From the NCBI GenBank assembly GCA_014529385.2, contig CM043962.1:122225970-122289969 (forward strand): a stretch of 64,000 bases of DNA, read 5' to 3'. Positions 10,386 to 22,807 of this stretch are shown in pieces; the first letter of the stretch is position 1, and each line of letters starts with the position of its first letter. Under the pieces are notes generated by a model. It made no database searches. It saw nothing but the letters and a program-made list of their open reading frames with translations, and was not told where the DNA came from. Source of the DNA: Adiantum capillus-veneris. Taxonomy: Eukaryota > Streptophyta > Polypodiopsida > Polypodiales > Pteridaceae. The position numbers and the translations under genes were made by a program.

Positions 10386-12955
10386 CCAAAGGTGTAGAAA
10401 TCGTTTTTGCATTTTGCATTGCAAACCTTTTTAGTACCTTCTTGATGTAATCCTCTTGAGATAGCTTTATTGTCTTCTTTGTCTTGTCCCTTAATATCTT
10501 CATACCAAGTATCCTCTTTGCAGCACCTAAATCTTTCATTGAAAAAGATTTAGACAGCTCCTCTTTTAGGTCTTTGATGTCCTGCATGTTAGCACTTGCA
10601 ATTAGCATGTCATCAACATACAACATTAGGATGATGAACTTCCCATCTCCCAAATTCTTCGTGTAGACGCAGTGATCCGAGTTGCATCTTGTGAATCCAT
10701 GATCCAAATTCCATCGGTCAAACTTCAAGTACCATTGTCTTTATGCTTGCTTTAAACCATACAATCTCTTCTTTAATCTGCAAGCCATTTTCTCCTTACC
10801 TTTTACTTCATACCCCTTTGGTTGAAGCATGTAAATTTCCTCCTCTACCATGAGGAAATGCCATATTTACATCCATTTTCTCGAGATTTAAATCATGAGC
10901 AGCCACAAGGCTTAAGACAAGCCTAATTGAGTTCATTTTTACAACAAGAAAAAATATTTCATTGAAGTTAATACCTTTTTTTTTAGAAAACCCTTTTACC
11001 ACAATCCTAGACTTGTACCTTTTCTTCCCACCTTCTTCTTCCTTCACCTTTTGTTCTGCAGTGCCCTCTTACCTTTAGGCAAGTCAACCAACTCCCATGT
11101 TTGGTTGCGATGTAGTGATTCCATCTCCACTTGCATGCTCTTCATCCATTCATCTTTGGATTCATGATGCATAGCTTCTTCGTATGATTCTGGCTCTCCA
11201 AAATTTGAGATCAAGAGATGGTTGAATGAAGGAACAAACCTTTCAGGAGGTCTCCTTGCTCTTGTGGTTCTTCGGGGAATAGGTTGAGGCTCCTCATTTG
11301 GTTGATGTCGTTGCATGTTGTCACCGTTTACAGTCCTTGAGTCTTCACCAGACTCAAGCTCGCCTCAAGCTCCATGTACTCATCACCTAGTAATCTTTGT
11401 GCATATTTTGTTGGTTAAAAATTACATCCCTAGTTCTAAATATTTTACCATCTTCAGGATTCCATAGGCGATACCCAAAGTCACCTTCTCCATAGCCGAT
11501 GAAGAAACACTTTTTTGAATTTGCACCTAGCTTTGACCTTAGACTTCTATCTATGTGCATGAAAGCCTCGCATCCAAACACTTTGGGAAACGAATAGTTC
11601 ACCGGTTTACCTGCCCATGCCTCCTCTGGAACTCCCCCATCCAATGTCGTTGAAGGTGACCAATTGATCAAATACACAGACGTAATTATTGCTTCCTCCT
11701 AAAGCTCAAGCGGTAAGCCTGCATGTAGCCGCATGCTTCGTGCTCGCTCCATGATTGTCCTGCTCATCCTTTCTAAAATACCATTTTGTTGAGGTGTCCT
11801 TGGGGTTTTCCTTTGCCTCCAAATGCTATTGCTAGCACAAAAGCTTTCAAAATCTTGGCTCTGCAATATTTGCCTCCATTGTCATATCTGAGGCATTTAA
11901 CCTTGGTACCTGCTTCATTCTCCACAAAGGATTTCCACCTTTGAAATATGGAAAACACATCGGATTTATTCTTCATGACATAAACCCATGTTTTTCTAGT
12001 CGCATCATCTATGAAAGTTACATAATACAATGAGCCACCAAGTGATGGTGTACTTGCAGAACCCCAAACATCAGAATGAACCAAGTTTTTAATTTTTTCT
12101 TTCATTTCCTAATTTTTGAAATTTTACCCTCTTTTGTTTACCATAAACACAATCTTCAAAAGACTTCAAAAGTCTTCAAAAGACTCTACAATGGATGCAT
12201 TTGTAGTGGAACCAGCATTTGCAGTGGAACCACCCTCTTTCTTCTTAGCCTCTTTAGCCTTCAACTTAGGACACGACTTGATCAAGTGATCATTAGCTTT
12301 ACAATAATGGCAACACATCTTCTTTTTGCCCTTGTCACCATAATTTCCAGACGAATTACTGTCAGCAGAAGCATTAGGAACAGAATTTTTGCCACTCGCA
12401 GCAGAACCATAATAAGTGGCTGCATTACTGTTACCACCCTTTCTTTGAGAAGCAATAAAAGCCTGTTCAACTGCACGCTGCCTAGTCCTGTTTTTTTTGG
12501 AAAATGACTCTTGCAATAGCAATGTGCATAATGCATCAAACTTGACAACTTCTAGATTTCCTTGGGTCATAAGTCTCCAAGTACTAGCAAAAGTCTGGTA
12601 AGAATCTGGTAAGGCATCAAGAACAGTCTGCACAAGGGAACTGTCTGAAATGACTTCTCCTGCAGAAATAAGTTGCTCATTGATATCCTTGACATTAGCA
12701 AGGAAAGTGTGCATATCATCTTCCTCATTCACAGAACTCTAAGTCCACTTCTTTCAAACCTGGTAGAATCTTCTTTGTTTGAAGGATTTGCATTCCTTTG
12801 GCACTCATATGCCCAAGCCCGTAGTGCCACACCACATTGTCGGCTTATGTAGTTGTTGCACAAGCTGAAGGTTGCGTGCTAACAGTACACAAGTAAAGTG
12901 TACCAACCTTTTCTCCCTTGGAAACCACCAAAGATCCCTTTGAGATCTTCCACCG
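10386..12955 (-). pseudogene. Ty1/copia element B internal region (GAG-pre-integrase, integrase, RT)
   Basis: Minus-strand copia polyprotein, distinct in sequence from copia-A. Order from the 5' side: GAG-pre-integrase region (GTLYLCTVS, then WHYGLGHMSAKGMQIL, 12955-12737), zinc-region end CVYGKQKRVKF near 12140, integrase core HSDVWG / YVTFIDDATRKTWVY / LRYDNGGKY (12105-11800), integrase C-terminal part (KCFFIGYGEGDFGYRLW, 11677-11387), then RT with [23 protein letters not shown] and an intact YVDD box near 10615-10626. Multiple stops and frameshifts make it non-functional. It is interrupted by a copia-A gag fragment at 12166-12736 and cut at 10385 by the copia-A LTR. Confidence 0.88.
12166..12736 (-). 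mobile_element. Copia-A gag fragment embedded in copia-B
   Basis: Encodes the middle to end of copia-A gag, including KDINEQLISAGEVISDSSL and the zinc knuckle CHYCKANDHLIKSC, and is clearly homologous to 51880-52440. It sits between copia-B codons for KEVDLEFC and DCVYGKQKRV, interrupting its integrase zinc region. The right junction shows TTCTGTGAA joined to TGAGGAAGATG. The left junction is marked by repeated GACTTTTGAA/GTCTTTTGAA units. No LTR accompanies it. At the position where the full copy has a stop, this copy encodes Gln. Confidence 0.9.
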
Positions 12956-13913
12956 TGTTGGACGGGAGCGACTCACACACCCATGAAGTGCATGCAAACA
13001 CTACCTAGATCAACATAATGTCAATTGAGGACACAGATGACACGATGGGCACACGGAGGAAATCTCTTTAGCTTGTCAGGCTGAGACCATCCTACACATA
13101 CAACACTCTGGAAGGCCAACTAAACCACAATCAAGAACCTCACTGCTCTCAACTACACCACCTAGCCACATACACACATACGGAAGGTAACTCACCTAAT
13201 CATGCCAAATTCATACGAAACTTAAGGAACACCATCCCCTCACTAGGATACACCTGTCCCTAAGCTTCTACACTCAAAACCCTCACGCTAAACCCGTCTG
13301 CGAAAAACGCATAGGATGACAGATCCAAATTTTAAAAGTGCTCGAAACTGAAATTTATGAGTACCTATGCGTAGCTTATGTCGCCGCGATTCTATAGACT
13401 ACTAGCACGCAGAAAACAGACATCGTTTGATACACTTACGGCCACAAATAGCTCGTGAATGCGTCGGCGTGTGCGCTTCGTCTCGCGTGGAATGCTTGGC
13501 GTTGTCGCGTAGCTCTCCTTGAGCCTACAGCAATGGTGCAGTCGGATCTCCAATGTGTTGAGCGAGCCGGGCGTAGTGAGAGGATGAAGCTCACGCTCAC
13601 TCTCTTTCTCTCTCACACACAGTAGACGGCAGCGCTAAAGTTTTGATTATGATAAAAAGTCCTCTTACAAAATGACCTAGGTACCTTATATACTAAGGCT
13701 ACCTTAGGTTTAACCAAAAATGGGGTTGAAAGGGTCAAATGGCTTTGTATTTACAATCTGGAAGTGCCATTGCACCCCGGATTCTGAAACTAGAATAACT
13801 ACTCATTACAAATGACTTTTATAGCCATAATCCGTAGCATTTCATAACTCGCAAAAGATAAGACTTTGGTACGAAACTTGAGTTATGTTGTGTTGTTGAC
13901 CCAGCGGTCAACA
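12956..13913 (-). repeat. Probable LTR (~958 bp) with PPT
   Basis: Bounded by TGTTGGAC...GGTCAACA, a TG...CA structure with matching inverted ends. On the minus strand a purine tract (GGGGGGAA) precedes the TGTTGACC end at 13914-13923, as expected for a 3' LTR of a minus-strand element. A minus-strand TATA-like box (TAGTATATAAGG) lies at about 13687-13699. No second copy or matching target-site duplication was found, so this rests on structure alone. Confidence 0.5.
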
Positions 13914-13923
13914 TTCCCCCCTT

Positions 13924-15340
13924 CCGCATGCATGTCGTCCCCGACATGACCTGATTTTCGATGGCGATGTGGTTTTTGCTGTCGTTTTGGCTTCATCTGT
14001 TGCACTGCTTGTAACTTTGTCGAACCACAACAAGAACTATGATCCATTAGAGCGGACATCTATCATCATAACCATTCATCTTTTGAGTTCCTCTGATTAC
14101 TTTTATGTCTGCTCTTCTTCATTGGGGACTTCTTTGTTCCTGTGCAATCATGTTGTTAGTGTTGTCTGCAGCTTTGTCATTGTAGGCCATTCTTCGACTC
14201 GCCATTGAGGAGAAGTATGCTATGATCTGAAATTGGTGCTCCAATTCATTTGTCAATTGATTTGAGTAGCATTTCCTTATTGTTGATGGAGAAGGAATAT
14301 GTACAAGAGGATGGTGATAGGTGTCTTTAGATTAGGGTCTAAAACCTGGATGACCAAAGGGAAAAAACCCGGTGGGAAAAAAATGCCTTTGGTATACGCT
14401 CTTATTGGAGTTGAGCAGTTGAACGTGAAGTACATGTTCATGAAAGGTGAGTGCTTGGGTGAAACACGGAAAGAGTGCCTGATGCAAGTGCCAATTATGG
14501 GACACTCTATATGCATATGAGAAATTTGTCAACAAAAGCATGCAATGTGAAAGAAGGAGATGATGGGTGTTTCGAGGAATAAATGTAGCACATGTGACAT
14601 CAAAAGATGTCTCAATAGCTTCCACCTTTCCACGAAGGGTTTTACATCAAACACTCAAAACTTCAAACCAAGGCATGACCCCACTGAGCATTAAACACTT
14701 TCAAACAAAGGTTTGACAAGTCATGACAAAATGAAAAAAGCTAAAGCCAAGCACTTTAATTTGAACATAAATTTGCAGTTTAATTTGAAATCGATGTTGA
14801 CGCTTAGCCTTGACGTCACCCCTATCTGCCTTTCTCTGTTTCTCATCACCACCATCTCCGCCATGGTGTGCTTCCAGATTCAGTGTCATGATGTGCATGC
14901 TCGCATTGGCCATCATGTGTTGTCTGTTTCGATCTCTCATGTGCTACCTACCATTCAATCACTTCTCAGCCCATATGCTCGCCGCGATGCAATGTTTGGA
15001 CTAACCCATTCTGCTTCCGCCTCAACCCTGGGCGTCCTGCTACACATGTTCATCATGTCTAGCACTAATTGTCAAGCACCATGGCATGTGTGTCCTGCAT
15101 GTTCTTTCTAACCAGTATCATACTCAGGTTTGGGAGGAGCAGCACTGTCCTCGACCACCGTGTTCAGATCTGACGACCTTGCTACATAGGGATTGACTGC
15201 TTCGGCTCCTTGGAACTTCTCTTTTTTGCACAATAGGAAGCACACAAGGGCTATTAGTAGCACAAGGATGATGAGTCTCCAAACACAATGCCTACAATGG
15301 CTCCTGCTGAGAGTTTCCTGTGATGCTTCTTAGATACCAT
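13924..15340. other. No recognisable gene
   Basis: By position this could be the internal region of the element whose LTR is at 12956-13913, but no gag or pol motif is legible. Open frames up to 132 codons (14713-15111) lack any family signature. A minus-strand stretch with GGGTTTTTTCCC and repeated T/C tracts (14340-14390) resembles LTR sequence, too weakly to call. Confidence 0.4.
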
Positions 15341-15465
15341 GCATGTCTTGCAGGCTTCCGCAAGCATGAACTCCTCTTGTGCATGTCTTGCAACTTTCAT
15401 AAGCATGAATTACTCCTCTTCTGCATGTCCTACAGCTGCCGTAAGCATCGATTCCCCCTGAGTTC
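15341..15465. repeat. ~41-bp imperfect tandem repeat
   Basis: GCATGTCTTGCA...GCAAGCATGAA...CTCCTCTT recurs at 15341, 15381 and 15423 (periods 40 and 42). A weaker fourth unit may extend to about 15515. Confidence 0.75.
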
Positions 15466-15756
15466 TGCCTAGTGCATCCGCCATTTTGTGTTTCCTACAA
15501 CTGCTATAAGCACCACGTATTGAGTTCTATTGTGTGTATGTACCATCCCTTAAGGTCTTCCATATTGTACATCCACCATACCCAAAGAGAGGTTGCCTGC
15601 GCACTTTGTATTAGGCACATTCTGAACACAAATCTTGTCTTCAACTTTGCGGGCTACCATCGATGAGTCAGCTTGTCCGTCCACAACCTACCATCCATGA
15701 GAGTCATTGTGTGAGATATCTAGGCTACACAGTGAGGAAAATGCAAAATGGACTCT

Positions 15757-15759
<3 letters not shown>

Positions 15760-15824
<65 letters not shown>
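15760..15824. repeat. (CT)n microsatellite
   Basis: An uninterrupted CT dinucleotide run of about 65 bp. Confidence 0.98.
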
Positions 15825-15827
<3 letters not shown>

Positions 15828-15994
15828 TGCTCTCTAAGGCAGGTTTGAATCATTGCACTTGTTGCTTTTTGGTTGGTTAGTACAAGTTATTGTACCCAAT
15901 AGCAAGCATGGCTTGAACTTAAGTTTGATACTAACGCTCATTAATATATATGTGAACGATGGGATGGTCATCTCATGCCCATAATAGACTTGTA

Positions 15995-16273
15995 TGAGGT
16001 GGCTTAGGTAGCTCGAGTCTCATGCCCACCATGTATATAATTGAGGTGGAGGCTCAAACTTAAGTCCAAGCCGCATGCCCATTTTCACTGCAAAAGCACT
16101 CCAAATTGATATGAGGTGGTTGAGGCATCTCAAGCCTCATGCCATTTTGTATATAAGTGAGGTGGAGGGTACAAAAAACACTCAAAACAAATATGAGGTG
16201 ACTTAGGCAGCTCAAGTGTCATGCCCACTATGTATATAAGTGAGGTGGATGCTCGAACTTAAGTTCGAGCAAT
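15995..16273. repeat. Tandem repeat with TATA-like core and a 22-bp perfect palindrome
   Basis: Three imperfect units start TATGAGGTG (15995, 16111, 16193). Each contains CTCATGCC and a TGTATATAAKTGAGGTGGA core. The last ends in the perfect palindrome TGCTCGAACTTAAGTTCGAGCA (16250-16271, stated here as two 11-base halves). A degenerate version of the palindrome lies at about 16050-16065. Confidence 0.85.
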
Positions 16274-16289
16274 CAGGGATAAATAGTAG

Positions 16290-17437
16290 ATCTCAAAGTG
16301 GGGATTTGTTACGATTTTCAAACTTGCAATGATAGGCTTCTCTTATGACTCACACCTAGAACTAGTTTTGCAAGAATTTTTTATCTCCTTTGCAAATTTC
16401 TACAACTCAAGAGTATGCATTTTCTACAATTTGACTTCTAACAAAGGAGATTGGTATCATTTTCTCTTCAAGAAAGGCCATGTATTGGTGCCTAGATATA
16501 ATCTAGTATGTGGAAAATTTTGACCAAAGTGAAGTTCTACATTATTAAAAAATTACAAAATAATGGAAAATTGGCACATAAACTACATGACTGGCCTTGT
16601 ATATTGCCAAAATATATCCATTTGGAAGTGTCATGTTTAAAAATGGGACTTGAATTTTTCCCAAAATTCCTAAATAGGTCTTAAATGTTGAATTCATACA
16701 TGCTTTTGTTTGAAGAACATGTCTCTAACGGGTCATGATACAAGGTGACCTCTTACTACGCTAGTTGAGTGGCGGTATTTGCAAGAATGGCTCAAGGAAC
16801 TGGCATAACATGAAGCTTTTACGGTGGCACAAAGCTCTCCTCAAGCAATGTGGCTCCCACTACACCAAAAATCGTTATGCTAACATGGAGAGATCCCTAG
16901 AAGGACAAAACAACAGCTTTTCATCAGCAACACACCCTTTTCCTAACATGAGGGCACCCCCACCAAATATATTTTTATGTGATAGGTCACCCCATGAGCA
17001 TACCATATCATGGAATGGATGTAAGAACTATGACCACACTACCCCTTGGGAGTTGTTCATGAATATATGTTAATCAAAGTTAATGAGAAGAAATTTGGAC
17101 TTTTTTGTTTGTTGATGTGTAAGAGCACTCTAGATCTACCATATTTAGATTGTTTGATAAGTTAAAAAATATTTGTAGTCATTTAAAATGTAAATTTGTT
17201 TTTGTTTGGTTGGTAAGATTGTACATAAGAAGACATGATAAAGTATAAGAGATCTTGACGGAATAAACCTCGATGAGATTCCTACCATGTACTTGTGACA
17301 CCATACCTCTCCTTGAACCCTTTGATTTCTAATCGTTGTGGGAAGTCCAAGGGGGGACCTATTTTCAAATTTTTAGCAATAACTTTTTTTTGAAGAAAAT
17401 TTTGGGGGATTTTTGCACTATTAAAATGGATTGGGCT
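16290..17437. other. Unassigned; possible LTR start at 16307
   Basis: A purine-rich run (AAAGTGGGGATT, 16295-16306) directly precedes TGTTACGATTTTC, the arrangement of a polypurine tract and 3' LTR start in copia elements. No end or second copy could be fixed. The 102-codon frame at 16765-17073 has no recognisable domain. Confidence 0.35.
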
Positions 17438-18212
17438 TGTTAATTAAACAACTGAATAAAATTGTGACCTACCTCTTCCATTTCTTCGTCAATGGCTCGT
17501 GAGATGGCCGGTGCTTGTTCGTCCATGGGAGCTTTTCCCTTTCCGTTCAGATTGCTCGTTCTCGCCTCGCGGTCGTGGGCACCACCGAAGCAAGTTCTCT
17601 TAACCGGGGCCATTTTACTCACTACTTTAAATGATAAACTTGAAGAAAAGAGCTAAAGTCCGAGAGCATCATAACAACCAATTTGGCAGATTAGAATCAT
17701 TAAAGAATCCTCCTTATGCAAGAGGGATTAGATTTCTCCTTCGAGACCTAGCAATTTTATGGTTAATACTTTGCTTACCCTATGGGAAGTGACTCTAAAG
17801 TTAATCACTTGGCTTAGATGATTAAGAATTCAAAATTTTACTAATTGACTTGCAATAGAGATGAAGTAAGCAAGCTCAATCACTTTCCTAGAGCAATTTG
17901 AAGATGCCGCAGGCATGTGTGATAGAAAATTCTCTTCTTATTGGCCTAATGACGGTTTAATTTTAGCCTTCTTAATGTGAGAGAAGTTTTTGAATCTAAT
18001 TAATTACATTACTATCGAATGGTAAAAGGGTGAATTTCATCAAATCTACATTATTACCGGCGGCGGCAGGAATTAACCATAATTACCGTGATTAGAGGCT
18101 GAGAATCCTCTGATTTCTCTGATCCAATGAATCCTCAAGATGAGAATTTCGGCAGCACCTCCCTCCTTGCTTCTCCTTCAAAAACTGTGTGTGTGCCGGC
18201 AGCACCTCCCCA

Positions 18213-18275
<63 letters not shown>

Positions 18276-18290
18276 GGGTGTGTGTGTGAG

Positions 18291-18340
<50 letters not shown>

Positions 18341-19003
18341 CACACCTTTAAATAGGCCTCCTCAAGCTGAAAATCGAACCTACTTGCTATTTGCATCTGG
18401 GAGCTACTCTAGTTAAGCATGGCAATTCCAGTTGCCTACCCACCAAGTGTCCAGTTGGCTTGGTTAACTAGCTCTCACACTTAGTTGCAAGCTTGGAAAC
18501 TCTCCCAAGACTCCCACAAGGACAAAAGGCGCCCCCTAGCTGCTAAAGCTGACCCGGAGTGGCCTGGAGCGTGTTCCCACACAGCCTCGGGCTCCAGTGC
18601 CTCCCCGCTCAATTTTTGGAAAAATTGATTATAGGCTAAAACGGGTCATACGAGTCGGATTTTGATGCCAAAAATTGCTATAGCAAGCTCTAACTAAGGC
18701 GTACTGGCCCGAGTACCTACCATATTTAGCAGCCCCCAGGGTCCGAAAATGCATTTTTTCAAATTTGGGGTACGGGTGCAGTTTTTCGAGACGGTCAAAA
18801 CTGGATGGGTCGGGTGACCAAAAACTTACTATTTTCGGATTTTTTCACAAAAAATATTTTAATTCACATTTTGAAGCTTTATAACATTCTAAACATCATG
18901 GCACCGACAGAATTTGGAAAACTACTAAAAATAGTAACTTTTTCCATTATATTCATTTCAAGGTACAATGGTGCTCTTTTTGATCGGGGTCAGAGACCTT
19001 ACA
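17438..19003 (-). repeat. 3' LTR (truncated) of the gag-only gypsy element
   Basis: Homologous to 21679-23467 over its whole length. Differences include a missing ~225-bp block (present at about 22307-22536) and different (GT)n lengths at 18213-18339. A conserved minus-strand frame (MSKMAPVKRT..., 17440-17622; also 21681-21863) is part of the LTR, not a host gene. The left limit at 17438 is where similarity to the other LTR stops. Confidence 0.85.
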
Positions 19004-19184
19004 TCCTCCCGAACGTGAAAAATTTGAGATGTCCTCATCTCAAGAATACATATAGGTAAATTTTATCCTAACTACTTAGGTACATATATCCTCTGTCTAA
19101 AGTAAAGATATCCTTTGATAATAGAATAGTCTTTAGCTTTATGCGTCTTATTCTGTTGAACTTTGATGAGATCCTGTGCTTGAA

Positions 19185-20136
19185 TTATTGCTCACTAGGA
19201 TTAGCAGTTGCAGCATATAGAGCTGCTCTCTCATCAGCTTCGTCACCCACAGTTGGTTGTCTTACTGCGGCATTAGAAAAAGCTCCACTTCCTTGTCCTA
19301 TGTTTCCTCTTTCTCGGCCTCCTCTTCCGTTTGGTTGACCTCGCCCGTTGACGTTCAGAGGTACATTATTAGCATCGGATGTTTGGGAAATCCTTTTTGG
19401 ACATCGGCTTTTGTAATGTCCATACTCCTGGCACTCAAAGCATCTTATATTGGGAAACTCGGTAGCTGCCGTAGTAGCTACTACAGGACGATGGTCGTAT
19501 GCAGGGTTGATTGGTCTGTTACTCCAGTTGTCTGTCCTGGCCCTCTTTGACAAATAGTATTGACTATCTTGGGTAGCCCTCTGAATCTCTTTAGCTAATG
19601 GCTTGGCCCTTAACAAGGCATCATGTAGTGTTGTCGGCCTGAGAGCTTCCAACCGCGTATTTAAAGGGTCGATTAGCCCTTGGAAAAACCTTGCTACCTG
19701 TTGTTCCAAGGTCATCTTAGGAGCATATCTCCGAAGAGTGACAAACTTTGCATAATACTCTTCAAAAGATGAAGTGAGCTGCCGAAGTGAAAAGAACTCA
19801 TTCATCCTCAAGGTTTTATAGGCAGGTGGTAAATGACGTCCCATTATTGCAGCTTTGATGTCTTCCCAGGATTGGGAAGATCCCTTAATATCCAAATCCC
19901 TACAATGTTGCTTCCACCATATCTTGGCATCGCCAGACAAGCGGAACATCGCAAGCATGGTCTGATTCACGGGTTGAGTTTCCGCAGCTTCGAAGTAATC
20001 GTCCATTGCTTCCATCCACACTTTCGCATCTCTCTCCACATTTGCCCCCTCGCCCTTGAAGAGTAGAGGCTGGGCTTGTTTAAGGAGGAGCTTCTTCTCT
20101 TGCGCTGCCGAGTAGAGAGCAGCAGGTGGTGCCTAT
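19185..20136 (-). CDS. Ty3/gypsy gag of the gag-only element
   Basis: Capsid/nucleocapsid protein. The frame opens after a TAG near 20137 and has no clear ATG, so the start may be lost or shifted. Recognisable parts in order: LLFKGEGANVERDAKVWMEAM (N-terminal retrotransposon-gag pattern, here split by the unclear start), WWKQHCRDL, SWEDIKAAIMGRHLPP, SLRQLTSSFEEYYAKF, VARFFQGL, and a CCHC zinc knuckle CFECQEYGHYKSRC near 19410-19450. A Gly/Arg-rich tail (NGRGQPNGRGGRERG) follows, then a clean stop at 19185-19187. The main frame of at least 284 codons is open, in contrast to most other elements in the window, which supports a relatively recent or selected gag. Confidence 0.85.
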
Positions 20137-20626
20137 CCAATGGTATAAAACTCATTACTATAGCACTCTTCTCAAATGAACCTAGGCTTTTCCATACTCA
20201 AGAAGAAATTTAACTTTTGGGCTTAACTAGCCTACTTAATCTGTACAGCTATCAAAAGGATTTAACCATTCCACCATTAGTTTAAATTCCATTGAATACA
20301 TCCAAAATTGTCCGATAAATAATGATAAAAACTTTACTCGAGAGCTTTGATCCATACTTATAACTTTATGTGCATCAACAGGCTACCTGCACGCAGCACT
20401 AGTCGCACTAACCACTTCTCAAAAAACATCATGTGGAACCCACTGAATCCCAATAAGCTCAACGAGTAAAACTCTTTAACATCACTTAGGAGACAATCCA
20501 CTAGACAAATCCAATGTCATTGTTCTGGGAAACATCATGCTCAAGCTTTGCGTACGAGCTATCCTACTATCCCTTATTTTTTAAAATTTCAAACAACATC
20601 ATCTTCTTCCAGTTCGTAAACCTATA

Positions 20627-20638
20627 GCTCTGATACCA
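20627..20638 (-). other. Primer-binding site
   Basis: Reverse complement reads TGGTATCAGAGC, the plant initiator-Met-type PBS, two bases from the ACA end of the 5' LTR. This fixes the LTR boundary at 20641. Confidence 0.9.
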
Positions 20639-20640
20639 GG

Positions 20641-22721
20641 TGTGAGGTCCCCACCCCGCAGTATCAAACGGAGGATCTGATGGTGAACCTGGTGGCCACT
20701 AGATCTATAACGGAAGCAAACAAAGTGGTTCAGGGTTCAGCTAGCAGACGATCTCTCATCACAAAGTGAGTCGAGTTTGAGCCTACTAACAATGAGATCT
20801 AGCTCCACCTCGCAGGGGAAGCGTACTTAACCTATCTAGTGATCCTAAGACCCACCTTCCAAGAGGAGAGAAACCTCGAGTGCCTTTTTCCCCATGTTTT
20901 AGAGGCACAACTTCACCACTCTATGGGCAATGAGTATTGCTAGTATCGATTTAAACACTATGGGGGACACAGAGTTTCCGACCAATCGGGACCACCCTTC
21001 TCATAGGCTTCGGCAACCTGAGCCAAGCCCCCACTTTCCACCCCCACACTCACACTTCCTTGTGTGTCCTAATTACTACCACAATGGTTGTTCAACATAA
21101 AAATTCCTTGATTAGATTCCGAATCACAATGTTCGTTAAGACAGCCCTTCAATCAATATTGCAAAGCGGCACCAAGACAGAGTTCTAGTAAAAATTCTAA
21201 TCAAACTTATTCATTAAAATTCCAATGTTCTTGAGGTACAACATCCCCCCTCCAGCGAGAGTTTTACTCCTCCCGTTGTCGCCTAGCTGCCCATACAACT
21301 AGGTATGTCCACCGTATAGAAAGCACGACATGGACATTCCCACCGCTTAACCAGCAGACGTGGGTTCCTACTGCTTAACCAACAGACGTGGGTATCCACC
21401 GCTTAACTAGCAGTTGTGGATTCAAGAGCCCTTAACCAGGAACTCTGCCCCCCTGTGATCAGGAGGGGGTTCAGGACTAGTTCAACATTGGAAATAGAAT
21501 GAACATGCCGAGCTAAATTTTCCCTAGCAGACATTCTTTCCTATTGCAAACAGCATACCCATCAATCATTTCTTTCCTACTTTAGACTTTAATGTACAAA
21601 TGAATTCAATGCCGAGGTTTCCGTCGGATTTCTCCAACATGTTTGGAGATATGTTCTTTCCTAGCTAAACGTGTGCAATGTTAATTAAACAACTGAATAA
21701 AATTGTGACCTACCTCTTCCATTTCTTCGTCAATGGCTCGTGAGATGGCCGGTGCTTGTTCGTCCATGGAAGCTTTTCCCTTTTCGTTCAGATTGCTCGT
21801 TCCCGCCTCGCGGTCGTGGACACCACCGAAGCGAGTTCTCTTAACCGGGGCCATTTTACTCACTACTTTAAATGATAAACTTGAAGAAAAGAGTTAAAGT
21901 CCGAGAGCATCATAACAACCAATTTGGCAGATTAGAATCATTAAAGAATCCTCCTTATGCAAGAGGGATTAGATTTCTCCTTTGAGACCTAGCAATTTTA
22001 TGGTTAATACTTTGCTTACCCTATGGGAACTGACTCTAAATTTAATCATTTGGCTTAGATGATTAAGAATTCAGAATTTTACTAATTGACTTGCAATAGA
22101 GATGAAGTAAGCAAGCTCAATCACTTTCCTAGAGCAATTTGAAGATGCCGCAGGCATGTGTGATAGAAAATTCTCTTCTTATTGGCCTAATAACAATTTA
22201 ATTTTAGCCTTAATCGCATCTTAATGTGAGAGAAGTTTTTGAATCTAATTAATTACATTACTATTGAATGGTAAAAGGGTGAATTTCATCAAATCGACAT
22301 TATTACCGACTTCTGACAATTTATTAACTATGCTGCCTAGAGAGAGAATCTATCCTGATCATGTATTAATCATTGATAAAGAATGATGAATGGCTGCATA
22401 GATTAGCTAATTGAATGATGATCATGTAATGGAGTATAGCTATGTAAACTTAGAGAGCAGCTATTGGGAATTATAGCTGAAAGCAAGCATAGTAGACGAA
22501 GAATACGGAAGAATAATGATGAGAATTAAGAAGAACCGGAATTAACCATAATTATCGTGATTAGGGGCTGAGAATCCTCTGATTTCTCTGATCCAATGAA
22601 TCCTCAAGATGAGAATTTCGGCAGCACCTCCCTCCTTGCTTCTCCTTAAAAAATTGTGTGTGTGTCGGCAGCACCTCCCCAAGATGTGTGTAGGTGTGTG
22701 TACTCGGTGTGTGTGTGTGAG

Positions 22722-22807
<86 letters not shown>

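Noticed and set aside
17440-17622. Small conserved gene (60 codons) also present at 21681-21863
   Set aside because: Both copies lie inside the LTRs of one gypsy element; conservation follows from LTR duplication. The frame is short and without known domain.
18092-18416. Cys/Val or His/Thr repeat proteins near the GT microsatellites (also 22542-22883)
   Set aside because: Translations of (GT)n tracts inside LTRs.
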